A stretch of 64,000 nt of DNA. Origin: Rhodoferax sp. BAB1 (lineage in GTDB: Bacteria > Pseudomonadota > Gammaproteobacteria > Burkholderiales > Burkholderiaceae_C). This document shows, piece after piece, positions 26,995-41,563 of this stretch. A model generated the notes under the pieces. The model was given only the letters and a program-made list of their open reading frames with translations, ran no database searches and had not been told where the DNA came from. A program made the translations under genes and the position numbers. Location: assembly GCF_013334205.1 (NCBI RefSeq), contig NZ_CP054424.1, positions 1,694,001 through 1,758,000 of the forward strand, written 5' to 3'. Numbering within the stretch: the stretch's first letter is position 1; every line of letters begins with the position of its first letter.

Positions 26995-27695
26995 AGCTCG
27001 ACGGTATCCACAGTGATGGCGTATGAAAACGCCAGCTGACGAAAGGCATGTGCCAACCCGTTGACCAACAGGCCCGTGCTGATAGCCAGCACCAGGACGG
27101 CCCGCAGGATGAAGGGATCTCGCTGGACCGCCTCATTCGAGGGTGGGTGGGCCCCAAGCTGTCGCGTCATCCTCTGAAGTCGCGTCGCGACTTTGGGGAA
27201 GATCTGGCTCAGCCGAATCTGATTGGACCGGTCATTGAAAAGACTACCTACCTTGAATTCTGCCCAGATTCGTCCGTTGCGGCAGTGCACATGCGTGATG
27301 CGGGAATCCAGATGCTGGGTATTGAACAAGCCCTGGACATCCTCGACCATGGCCATATCCTTCATGCACTGATCGAGCAAGTGCTGGTCATTCGAGACAA
27401 TGTAAACCAGCCGGTCCACCGAATGATTCCCGATCTGGTGTTCCACCGAAAGCCCCAGGAACTTGCAGAAACGGTCGACGGCGCTTTCCCGCTTGAGCGT
27501 GAAATCGAAATGCTTAGGCGCATCCAGTCCAACCCGCATTTTTTTGATGGTGTCCTTCTTGAGGACAAACTCATATTCATGAGCGGGCTGGTTGTGGACA
27601 AAGGCGCGCTCGCCCTTCCACCTTGCGCCAAAGCGCTTGACGCCAAAGTAAATGCTGAAACTGGCCAGCGTAATCAGACCGAACACGAACCACAT
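26949..27695 (-). CDS. Membrane protein of unknown function, pair with the downstream small membrane protein
   Basis: A 248-residue protein with an N-terminal helix (MWFVFGLITLASFSIYFGV), a soluble central domain (about 25-195, with HFDFTLKRESAVDRFCKFLGLSVEHQIG and FVHNQPAHEYEF) and two C-terminal hydrophobic segments (about 200-218, 222-240). The ATG at 27695 is preceded by GAGGAAAG; a longer frame to 27875 would run into ligA and is Arg/Cys-rich, so it was rejected. Sequence SDNQHLL-like SNDQHLLDQCMKDM suggests no enzyme motif. I do not recognise the family. It is 85 bp downstream of ligA. Confidence 0.6.
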   Translation of the reverse strand: MWFVFGLITLASFSIYFGVKRFGARWKGERAFVHNQPAHEYEFVLKKDTIKKMRVGLDAPKHFDFTLKRESAVDRFCKFLGLSVEHQIGNHSVDRLVYIVSNDQHLLDQCMKDMAMVEDVQGLFNTQHLDSRITHVHCRNGRIWAEFKVGSLFNDRSNQIRLSQIFPKVATRLQRMTRQLGAHPPSNEAVQRDPFILRAVLVLAISTGLLVNGLAHAFRQLAFSYAITVDTVELWTYAAFGGRQSSQP

Positions 27696-27780
27696 GACTT
27701 TCCTCCCTCGTGCTGCTGATCGCTCCATGCGACGACAGCCCTGTTCTTGTCGCAGGCCAGTGCACGGCCCGCAGTGACCG

Positions 27781-29820
<2,040 letters not shown>

Positions 29821-29834
29821 TCAAGAGAAGGAAG

Positions 29835-30884
29835 TCAGGAAAACAGGCGGCGCGCCAGCGGCGAGCCGGCCGACAGCTCGTGCTCGTCCAGCCGGTCGTA
29901 GAGGTTCTCCAGCTCGGCGCCGATCAGGTCCATGGCGTCGGAACTCAGCGGCTGGCCGTTGTCGTCGGTGATCAGGCCATCCATCACCTCGGCCAGACGC
30001 TTGGCCGCCTCGCGCAGGCGCACATAAGGCTGCTCGGAGCGTGCCACCTGGGCCACGTCCAGGCTCAGCGTCATGTCGCGGATGGCGGTCTGGGCCGGGT
30101 CTTCCGCCAGCGCGGCCTGCGCGTCGTACTGCAGGCCCAGCACGGGCGGCTGCCCGCCGACACTGGCCGGCAGCACCATGCGCCCGGGCAGCACACCGGC
30201 CACGAAGCCCAGGCGTGCCGCGTTCTGCTGCACGTAACCGGCACTCCAGGCCGTCTGGCGGGCCCGCAGGGTGACGCTGAGCTGGGCATCGTGCTCGCTG
30301 GCAAAGGCGTCGAGTTCGCGCGCGCGCGCCACGGCGTCGCGCATGTCGGGGAATTCCGGCGTGCCGCCCACGGCATCGGCCAGGGACTGGGTTTTCACGA
30401 CGAACTCGGAGTATTCGATCTCGTTGAGCGCACCGGCGCGGTTGGCCAGTTGCACACCGGCCTGCAGCGCGCTGTAACGCCGGCCGGGCTGGGGCGGCTC
30501 CCAGGTACCGGTGGCCTCGTCCAGGCCCTCGATCGCGTAGGGCTTGCTGCCCACGCGGCGCGTGGCCGGCAGATGCTGCAGCAGGGCCTCACCGCTGACC
30601 GGGTGTTCCAGCTCGATGGCCGCGCTGACGTCGATCAGCGGATCGAGCTGGGCCTTCCTGTCCTGCAGGGCGGGCAGCAGCAAGCCGTCCTCATCAGCAC
30701 GACCCGCCAGCGCCGAGGCCGCGGGCTCGTGCGGGAACTCGCCCAGGCCATGCGGCTCGATGGGCGGCGCCTCGGGCTCGGCCAGGCGCGGCTGGTTGCG
30801 CCGCGCTGTCCAGGCGCCATGCACCACCAGGCCCGCCAGCAGCAGGACGCCGGCGATGGCCAGTCCGATTTGCAGCTTGCTCAT
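29835..30884 (-). CDS. zipA: ZipA-like cell division protein
   Basis: ZipA anchors FtsZ to the inner membrane. This 349-residue protein has a single N-terminal membrane helix (MSKLQIGLAIAGVLLLAGLVVHGAW) facing the cytoplasm, a Pro-rich linker (about 30-90) and a C-terminal ZipA FtsZ-binding-like domain (about 215-349, including RMVLPASVGGQPPVLGLQYDAQAA and LRLREAAKRLAEVMDG). The central part (about 90-210) is longer than in E. coli. Position between smc and ligA matches other beta-proteobacteria. The ATG at 30884 was chosen because the in-frame extension to 30947 overlaps smc. Confidence 0.82.
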   Translation of the reverse strand: MSKLQIGLAIAGVLLLAGLVVHGAWTARRNQPRLAEPEAPPIEPHGLGEFPHEPAASALAGRADEDGLLLPALQDRKAQLDPLIDVSAAIELEHPVSGEALLQHLPATRRVGSKPYAIEGLDEATGTWEPPQPGRRYSALQAGVQLANRAGALNEIEYSEFVVKTQSLADAVGGTPEFPDMRDAVARARELDAFASEHDAQLSVTLRARQTAWSAGYVQQNAARLGFVAGVLPGRMVLPASVGGQPPVLGLQYDAQAALAEDPAQTAIRDMTLSLDVAQVARSEQPYVRLREAAKRLAEVMDGLITDDNGQPLSSDAMDLIGAELENLYDRLDEHELSAGSPLARRLFS

Positions 30885-30906
30885 CGGTAGCAGGTCCCGT
30901 CGCGGC

Positions 30907-33900
30907 TCAAGCCGCCTCGGCCATGGACACGGCGGATTCCATGTCAACCGCCACGATGCGCGAGACGCCCTGCTCCTGCATGGTCACGCCGATCAGCTGC
31001 TCGGCCATCTCCATGGCGATCTTGTTGTGGCTGATGAAAAGGAACTGCGTGCCCTTGCTCATGCTGCTCACCAGCTTGGCGTAACGCTCGGTGTTGGCGT
31101 CGTCCAGCGGCGCGTCCACCTCGTCCAGCAGACAGAAAGGCGCGGGGTTGAGCTGGAAGATGGCAAACACCAGGGCGATGGCGGTCAGCGCCTTCTCGCC
31201 GCCCGAGAGCAGGTGGATGGTCTGGTTCTTCTTGCCCGGCGGCTGGGCCATGACCTGCACGCCGGCGTCCAGGATCTCGTCGCCGGTCATGATCAGGCGC
31301 GCCTGGCCACCGCCGAAGAGTTCGGGGAACATCTTGCCGAAGTGCTCGTTGACGGTCTTGAAGGTGCCGGCCAGCAGCTCGCGGGTCTCGCCGTCGATCT
31401 TGCGGATGGCGTCTTCCAGCGTGTTCATGGCGTCGTTCAGGTCAGCCGACTGCGCGTCGAGAAACTGCTTGCGCTCGCTGGCATGGGCCAGCTCTTCCAG
31501 GGCCGCCAGGTTGACCGCCCCCAGGGCCGCGATCTCGCGGTTCAGGCGATCGATCTCGCCCTGCAGACCGGTCAGGCGCACATTGCCTTGCTCGATGGAC
31601 TGGGCCACGGCCTCCAGGTCGGCCTGGGCATCGGCCAGCAACTGGGCGTACTGCTCGAAACCCAGGCGCGCGGCCTGCTCCTTGAGCTGCATGTCCTGGA
31701 TGCGCATTCTCAGGGGATCGAGCTCGCGCTCGAGCTTGATGCGGCGCTCGTCGCTGGCGCGCAGCTTGGCGGTCAGGTCGTCGTATTCGCTGCGCTTGGC
31801 GCCCAGGGCCTGCTCGCGTTCGAGCTTGAGGGCCAGCGCGTTCTGCAGCCCGGCCTGGGCGGCGGCATCGGTCAGGCGCGCCAGTTCGTCACGGGCACGC
31901 TGTTCCTCGGTGGTGATGGTGGCAGCCTGCTGATCTGCGGTGTCGATGGCGCGGGCCAGCTCGGCCTTGCGTGCGTCCAGCGTGCGCAGCGAGAAGGTGG
32001 CCTCCTGCGCCTGGCGCTCCAGGCTGCGTTGCTGTTCGCGGCAGGCGTTCAGTTTGCGCTCGGCCTCCAGCACGCGCTCATCGAGCTGGGCATGGCGTTC
32101 CTGGCTGTCGGCCAGCTGCATGTCCAGTTCCTCGAAGCGGCCTTCGGCGGCCACACGGCGTTCCTGCAGTTCTTCCAGCAGGGCATCGACTTCGGCCAGG
32201 TCGCCGGCGATCTGCTCGCTGCGGGCGCGGGTCTGTTCGGCCAGCTGGGTAAGCCGCAGGGTCTCGACCTGCAGCTCGTGCGCACGGCTCTGCGTTTCGC
32301 TGGCCTCGCGGCGGGCGGTGACCAGGCGCTGCGAGGCGTCGGCGTAGGCGGCCTCGGCGCGCACCAGGGCGCTGCGTGCCTCTTCGTTGATGAGCGACTG
32401 GGCACGCAGCTGTTTTTCCAGGTTCTCGATCTCCTGGGCGCGGGCCAGCAGGCCGGCCTGCTCGGAGTCCTGGGCGTAGAAGCTCACGCTGTGGGCTGTG
32501 ACGGCGTGGCCGCTCTTCACATAGAGGGTTTCACCAGGCTGCAACTGGGCCCGCTGGGCCAGGGCGTCCTCGAAACTCTGGGCCACATAGCAGCCCTGCA
32601 GCCAGTCCACCAGCACGGCCTTGAGGCCGGCGTCGTTGACGCGCAGCAGGTCGGCCAGGCGCGGCAAACCACCGCTCTTCTCGGGCGCGCCGGCGGACGG
32701 CGCGCTGTAGAAAGCCAGCTTGGCCGGCGGCGCATCGTTGCCGAAGGCCTTGACCATGTCGATGCGGCTGACTTCCAGCGCGCCCATGCGCTCGCGCAGC
32801 GCGGCTTCCAGGGCGCTTTCCCAGCCCTGCTCGATGTGCAGTTTGGTCCACAGGGCCTGCAGGTCTGCCAGGCCGTGTTTGGCCAGCCAGGGTTGCAGCT
32901 TGCCGTCGGTCTTGACCTTCTCCTGCAAAGCCTTGAGCGCCTCCATGCGCGCCGACAGATCGGCCTGGCGGGCCGATTCGGTGTTGACCGTGTCCTGCTG
33001 GGCGCGGCGCGCCTCGTCCAGCTGCGGCACGCTGTCCTGCAGTTCGTGCAGGCGGGCATCGGCCACGGCGGCGGCCTCGCTGGCCTGGGCCAATTGGGTC
33101 TGCAGGCTCTGCAGGCGCGCCTCGTCGGGGGCGGCCAGGGCCTTGCGGTCGGTGTCCAGGCGTTCGCGACGCTGGTTCAGCTGGCGCGACTGCTCCTCGA
33201 TGCTGCGCTGCTCGGCGGCCAGCACCTGGATCTGCTGCTGCACCTGGCTCACGCTGCCGCGCTGCTCGTTGGCACGGCTCTGGGCCTGGCGCAGGGCCTC
33301 TTCCATATCGGGCAGGGCCTGGGCCTGCTCTTCCAGCTGGGCAGCCAGTTCGGTGGTCTTCTCTTCACCGACCAGGGCCAGCTCGGCCAGGTTCTCGATC
33401 TCGGTCTGGGCATCCTGCTTGCGCGTGGCCCACTGGGCTGTCTGCTCCTTCAGGGTGACCAGGCGTTCCTCGACACGCTGGCGGCCCTCGACCACGAAGC
33501 GGATCTCGGCCTCCAGCCGGCCCACCTCGGTGCTGGCCTCGTAGAGCAGGCCCTGGGCCTGGTTGACCTGGTCGCCAGCGGCATAGTGGGCCTGGCGTAT
33601 GGTTTCCAGGTCGGCCTCGATGTGGCGCAGGTCGGCCACGCGGGATTCGAGCTCGATGACGGCCTTCTCGCCCTCCTGCTTGATCTTGCTCTGGTCGGCT
33701 TCGGCTTCGGAGCGCCTCAGGTACCAGAGCTGCTGCTGCTTGAGCGTGACGTCGGACTGCAGGGTGTTGTACTTCTGCGCGACTTCGGCCTGGCGCTCCA
33801 GCTTCTCCAGGTTGGCGTTGAGCTCGCGCAGAATGTCTTCCACGCGGGTCAGGTTCTCGCGCGTGTCCGAGAGGCGGTTTTCCGTTTCGCGACGGCGCTC

Positions 33901-34422
33901 CTTGTACTTGGAAACACCGGCGGCTTCTTCGAGGAAGAGGCGCAGTTCCTCGGGCTTGGATTCGATGATGCGGCTGATCGTGCCCTGGCCGATGATGGCG
34001 TAGGCGCGCGGGCCCAGGCCCGTGCCCAGGAACACGTCCTGGATGTCACGGCGGCGCACCGGCTGGTTGTTGATGTAGTAGCTGCTGGTGCCGTCGCGCG
34101 TCAGCACGCGTTTGACGGCAATCTCGGCGTACTGGCTCCACTGGCCGCCGGCGCGGTGGTCGGCGTTGTCGAACACCAGCTCCACGCTGGAGCGGCTGGC
34201 CGGCTTGCGCGTGGTGGTGCCGTTGAAGATCACGTCCTGCATGGACTCGCCGCGCAGCTCGCTGGCGCGGCTCTCGCCCAGCACCCAGCGCACGGCATCC
34301 ATGATGTTGGACTTGCCGCAACCGTTGGGGCCGACCACACCGACCAGTTGCCCGGGCAGCATGAAATTGGTCGGCTCGGCAAAGGACTTGAACCCGGAAA
34401 GCTTGATGGAGGTGAGACGCAC
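30907..34422 (-). CDS. smc: Smc, chromosome segregation ATPase
   Basis: The 1171-residue condensin core protein compacts and segregates the chromosome. It has the Walker A motif GPNGCGKSN near residue 34, the long N-terminal coiled coil, a hinge (about 500-650), the second coiled coil, and the C-terminal signature LLSGGEKALTAIALVFAIF with Walker B LLDEVDAPLDDANTERY. The start is GTG at 34422, giving VRLTSIKLSGFKSFAEPT, the standard SMC beginning; a longer open frame to 34899 lacks homology. Kleisin partners ScpA/ScpB are not in the window. It heads the smc-zipA-ligA operon. Confidence 0.97.
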   Translation of the reverse strand: MRLTSIKLSGFKSFAEPTNFMLPGQLVGVVGPNGCGKSNIMDAVRWVLGESRASELRGESMQDVIFNGTTTRKPASRSSVELVFDNADHRAGGQWSQYAEIAVKRVLTRDGTSSYYINNQPVRRRDIQDVFLGTGLGPRAYAIIGQGTISRIIESKPEELRLFLEEAAGVSKYKERRRETENRLSDTRENLTRVEDILRELNANLEKLERQAEVAQKYNTLQSDVTLKQQQLWYLRRSEAEADQSKIKQEGEKAVIELESRVADLRHIEADLETIRQAHYAAGDQVNQAQGLLYEASTEVGRLEAEIRFVVEGRQRVEERLVTLKEQTAQWATRKQDAQTEIENLAELALVGEEKTTELAAQLEEQAQALPDMEEALRQAQSRANEQRGSVSQVQQQIQVLAAEQRSIEEQSRQLNQRRERLDTDRKALAAPDEARLQSLQTQLAQASEAAAVADARLHELQDSVPQLDEARRAQQDTVNTESARQADLSARMEALKALQEKVKTDGKLQPWLAKHGLADLQALWTKLHIEQGWESALEAALRERMGALEVSRIDMVKAFGNDAPPAKLAFYSAPSAGAPEKSGGLPRLADLLRVNDAGLKAVLVDWLQGCYVAQSFEDALAQRAQLQPGETLYVKSGHAVTAHSVSFYAQDSEQAGLLARAQEIENLEKQLRAQSLINEEARSALVRAEAAYADASQRLVTARREASETQSRAHELQVETLRLTQLAEQTRARSEQIAGDLAEVDALLEELQERRVAAEGRFEELDMQLADSQERHAQLDERVLEAERKLNACREQQRSLERQAQEATFSLRTLDARKAELARAIDTADQQAATITTEEQRARDELARLTDAAAQAGLQNALALKLEREQALGAKRSEYDDLTAKLRASDERRIKLERELDPLRMRIQDMQLKEQAARLGFEQYAQLLADAQADLEAVAQSIEQGNVRLTGLQGEIDRLNREIAALGAVNLAALEELAHASERKQFLDAQSADLNDAMNTLEDAIRKIDGETRELLAGTFKTVNEHFGKMFPELFGGGQARLIMTGDEILDAGVQVMAQPPGKKNQTIHLLSGGEKALTAIALVFAIFQLNPAPFCLLDEVDAPLDDANTERYAKLVSSMSKGTQFLFISHNKIAMEMAEQLIGVTMQEQGVSRIVAVDMESAVSMAEAA

Positions 34423-34630
34423 GGTGAGAACAGTCTGATGGCGGGAACAGCCTGAAATCATACCGTCCCGGCCCGCCCGAAAATCACTTGCACCCGGCGC
34501 AATCTGTGCTACGGGAAAACCCGGGACGTTGCATTTATATACATTGCCATGCGCATCGTCATGGCAGCCAGGGAACAGACCGTGTAGATTCACCGGATTT
34601 GACCTGTCCGCCATAAAAAAGATCGCCACC

Positions 34631-35299
34631 ATGAACCAGGCCACCAGCGACACGCCCCAGAACAACGTCCAGCAGATCACCCTCAAGGAACTCGGCCTGC
34701 GCTCCGGCATCGCCCTGCAGGTGCGCCGGCTGGTGGAAGGCGCCAGCAAGAAGGAAGCACAGCTCTTCGGCGCCATCGAAAGCCGGGGGGTCATGGTCGG
34801 CCCCCAGGGATCGGAGGGCGAAGACACCGGCCTGACCGAGGGCGATGTCTGCATCGTGCGCGGTTTTACCGGCCAGCATGAGTTCTCCTTCATCAGCAAG
34901 GTGCTGCAGACCTACGAGAAGCCTTTCGTGTATGCCCTGCTGGCCTACCCCACCCAGGTCGATGCCCGCCAGGTTCGCCAGTCCCTGCGCACCAAGACCA
35001 GCTGGCCCGTCACCGTGCAACTGGGTGAACGCAAGCTGGACGGCCAGTTACTGGACATCAGCATGCAGGGCGCCATGATCAGCACGCCTGCGCTCACCAC
35101 GGCGGTGGGCAAGACCATCGACCTCAGCATCGGCGCCGTGGTCGAAGGCGAGCCCACCACCCTCGCCCTCAAGGCCACGGTCTGCCATGCCCACAAGGCC
35201 ACGGACGGTCATACCCATTTCACGGGTATGGCTTTCTACGGGCTGAGCCAGCAGGACAAGCTGGTGCTGCACTACCTGACGAAGACACCGCAAGGCTGA
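34631..35299 (+). CDS. YcgR-like PilZ protein, c-di-GMP-responsive
   Basis: A 222-residue cytoplasmic protein with an N-terminal YcgR/PilZN domain (about 15-110) and a C-terminal PilZ domain (about 114-222). The c-di-GMP signature is intact: RQSLR at 116-120 and DISMQG at 142-147. Such proteins slow flagellar motors or gate polysaccharide and pilus systems when c-di-GMP rises. It is divergent from smc with 208 bp between. The next gene encodes an MHYT sensor and a diguanylate cyclase lies at 14-16 kb. No flagellar gene is near, so the target is unknown. Confidence 0.87.
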   Translation: MNQATSDTPQNNVQQITLKELGLRSGIALQVRRLVEGASKKEAQLFGAIESRGVMVGPQGSEGEDTGLTEGDVCIVRGFTGQHEFSFISKVLQTYEKPFVYALLAYPTQVDARQVRQSLRTKTSWPVTVQLGERKLDGQLLDISMQGAMISTPALTTAVGKTIDLSIGAVVEGEPTTLALKATVCHAHKATDGHTHFTGMAFYGLSQQDKLVLHYLTKTPQG

Positions 35300-35408
35300 G
35301 CCTGCCGGCTGTGCACTACTTCATGGTTCCCTAAGGGAAATCCATCCCCCGCAAGGCAGAACATCGACAAACTCGCTAGCATCGGGCTGCCTTATTTGGA
35401 GCCCCTGC

Positions 35409-36161
35409 ATGAACCCAGAAGTCGTTTCGAGTTATGACAGCACCTACGTCATCCTCTCCTTTGCCATTGCCTTCCTCGGATCCTTCGTCGCGCTGACCGC
35501 CGCCCGCCGCATCATCGGCCCGGGCGGACGCATCAACCATTTCGATCTGCTGGCCGCCACGCTGGCCCTGGGCGGCATCGGCGTATGGACCATGCACTTC
35601 ATCGGCATGGCCGCCTTGAAGATGGACCTGCGCGTGGGTTACTCCATGACCGAAACCGTCATCTCGCTGGTGGTGGTCTGCCTGGCCACCGGTTTCGGCC
35701 TGACCTATGTGGCCCGCGACCCGTCCAACAAGTCCCGCCTGCTGACGGCCGGCGCCGCCCTGGGACTGGGCGTGGCGGTCATGCACTACCTGGGCATGTA
35801 CGGCATGCGCTTTGGTGGCTACATCAACTGGTCCTTCCTGCTGGTGGCCGTCTCCATCCTCATCGCCGTTGTGGCGGCCACTGCTGCGCTCTGGCTGGCC
35901 TTCAACACCAAACCGCTGGCGCTGCGCCTGCTGGCCGCGGTGATCATGGCCGTCGCCGTCTGCGCCATGCATTACACCGGCATGGCTGCGGCCGATTTTG
36001 TCTGCACCACGGCTGACCGGCAGGCCCTGCCGCGCGGTTTCGGCATCATCACCTCGACCGACCTGCCCGAGGTCGTGATGGTCATGTCCATCGGCATCGC
36101 CCTGGTGCTGTCCATCGACCTGCTGACACAAAAAGTGCTGGGCGCCACCAAAAAACGCTGA
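35409..36161 (+). CDS. MHYT-domain membrane sensor without output domain
   Basis: A 250-residue, seven-helix membrane protein containing three MHYT motifs: MHFIGM (62-67), MHYLGM (125-130) and MHYTGM (187-192). In the family model these methionines and histidines may bind copper at the outer face of the membrane and sense oxygen, CO or NO. Usually the domain is fused to GGDEF/EAL or kinase outputs; here it stands alone and ends KKR. A partner protein is therefore likely. It follows the PilZ gene by 109 bp, with a 13-bp palindrome TTCCCT-A-AGGGAA between them. Confidence 0.88.
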   Translation: MNPEVVSSYDSTYVILSFAIAFLGSFVALTAARRIIGPGGRINHFDLLAATLALGGIGVWTMHFIGMAALKMDLRVGYSMTETVISLVVVCLATGFGLTYVARDPSNKSRLLTAGAALGLGVAVMHYLGMYGMRFGGYINWSFLLVAVSILIAVVAATAALWLAFNTKPLALRLLAAVIMAVAVCAMHYTGMAAADFVCTTADRQALPRGFGIITSTDLPEVVMVMSIGIALVLSIDLLTQKVLGATKKR

Positions 36162-36221
36162 TCGTCCCGGGTGCGGAGGCGGCCGTGCTGCACCCGCGCC
36201 CGTTCGGCCGGGGAGTTCCGG

Positions 36222-36227
36222 GATAAT
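36222..36227 (+). promoter_or_regulatory. Putative -10 box of dapC, leaderless spacing
   Basis: GATAAT, within GGGATAATTCC, ends eight bases before the dapC ATG. No ribosome-binding site lies in the gap. The string and spacing match those before map. Confidence 0.45.
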
Positions 36228-36235
36228 TCCCCCTC

Positions 36236-37429
36236 ATGAACCCCCTGCTCCAACGACTGCAGCCCTATCCTTTCGAGCGGCTGCGGCAGCTTTTTGCCGG
36301 TATCACTCCCAACCCGGCCTACCGCCCCATCAGCCTGGGCATCGGTGAGCCCAAGCACGCCACCCCCGACTTCATCAAGCGTGCCCTGACCGACGCACTG
36401 GACACCGGCCTGACCGGCTACCCCCCGACCGCCGGCGAGCCGGCGCTCAGGGAAGCCATGGCCGGCTGGCTGCAGCGCCGTTACAGCGTCACGGTCAACC
36501 CGGCCAGCCAGATCCTGCCGGTCAACGGCTCGCGCGAAGCCCTGTTCGCGCTGACGCAGACCGTGGTGGATGGCAGCCGACCGGGCGCCGTGGTGCTTTG
36601 CCCCAATCCCTTCTATCAGATCTACGAAGGGGCCGCGCTGCTGGCCGGCGCCGAGCCCTATTACGTGCCCAGCGATCCGGCCCGCAACTTTGCCGTCGAC
36701 TGGGACAGCGTGCCTGCCGAGGTCTGGGCCCGCACCCAGCTGATCTTCACCTGCTCGCCCGGCAACCCCACCGGGGCCGTGATGCCGCTGTCCGAATGGA
36801 AAAAGCTGTTCGAGCTGAGCGAGCGCTACGGTTTCGTGATCGCCTCCGACGAGTGCTACAGCGAGATCTACTTCCGCGACGAAGCGCCGCTGGGCGGGCT
36901 GGAAGCGGCCGTGCAACTGGGCCGCAGCGACTTCAGGAACCTGATCGCCCTGACCAGCCTGTCCAAACGCAGCAATGTGCCGGGCATGCGCAGCGGCTTC
37001 GTGGCCGGCGACGCGGCCATCATGAAGGCCTTCCTGCTCTACCGCACCTACCATGGCAGCGCCATGAGCCATGTGGTGCAGGCCGCCAGCATCGCGGCCT
37101 GGAACGACGAGCAGCACGTCATCGAGAACCGCAACCTGTACCGCGCCAAGTTCGCGCAGGTCACGCCCATGCTCAGCGCCGTGATGGACGTGGCCCTGCC
37201 AGACGCCGCCTTCTACCTCTGGGCCGGCGTGCAGGGCAGCGACACCGATTTCGCCCGTGATCTCTACGCTCTTTACAATGTGGTTGTTTTGCCCGGCAGC
37301 TATCTGGCGCGCGAAGCCCGCGGATCCAACCCCGGCGCCGGGCGCGTGCGCATGGCGCTGGTGGCCGAGACCGCCGAATGCGTGGAAGCTGCCGAGCGCA
37401 TCGTCCAGTTCATCCAATCCAAAACTTGA
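36236..37429 (+). CDS. dapC: DapC, succinyldiaminopimelate transaminase
   Basis: DapC transfers an amino group from glutamate to N-succinyl-2-amino-6-oxopimelate in the lysine/diaminopimelate pathway, feeding peptidoglycan. The 397-residue class I PLP aminotransferase has the LGIGEPKHATPDF start, TCSPGNPTGAVM, SDECYSE and the PLP lysine in SLSKRSNVPG (Lys244), plus the substrate arginine near RVRMAL. It lies directly upstream of dapD, and dapE follows, so function is well supported by neighbours. The message may be leaderless. Confidence 0.94.
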   Translation: MNPLLQRLQPYPFERLRQLFAGITPNPAYRPISLGIGEPKHATPDFIKRALTDALDTGLTGYPPTAGEPALREAMAGWLQRRYSVTVNPASQILPVNGSREALFALTQTVVDGSRPGAVVLCPNPFYQIYEGAALLAGAEPYYVPSDPARNFAVDWDSVPAEVWARTQLIFTCSPGNPTGAVMPLSEWKKLFELSERYGFVIASDECYSEIYFRDEAPLGGLEAAVQLGRSDFRNLIALTSLSKRSNVPGMRSGFVAGDAAIMKAFLLYRTYHGSAMSHVVQAASIAAWNDEQHVIENRNLYRAKFAQVTPMLSAVMDVALPDAAFYLWAGVQGSDTDFARDLYALYNVVVLPGSYLAREARGSNPGAGRVRMALVAETAECVEAAERIVQFIQSKT

Positions 37430-37480
37430 AACCTTGCGGGACAGAACTTCAGCCCTGCCCCCGACTGACTAGGAAAACCA

Positions 37481-38305
<825 letters not shown>

Positions 38306-38353
38306 TCGCGCTGGCAGCGGACGACCTCGACACACGACACCGGGAGAGCAGAC

Positions 38354-41559
<3,206 letters not shown>

Positions 41560-41563
<4 letters not shown>

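Noticed and set aside
30544..34455. A 1303-codon open frame antisense to smc and zipA
   Set aside because: It is the mirror of the conserved smc and zipA frames in GC-rich DNA; its product is Leu/Gly/Gln-rich with no known domain.
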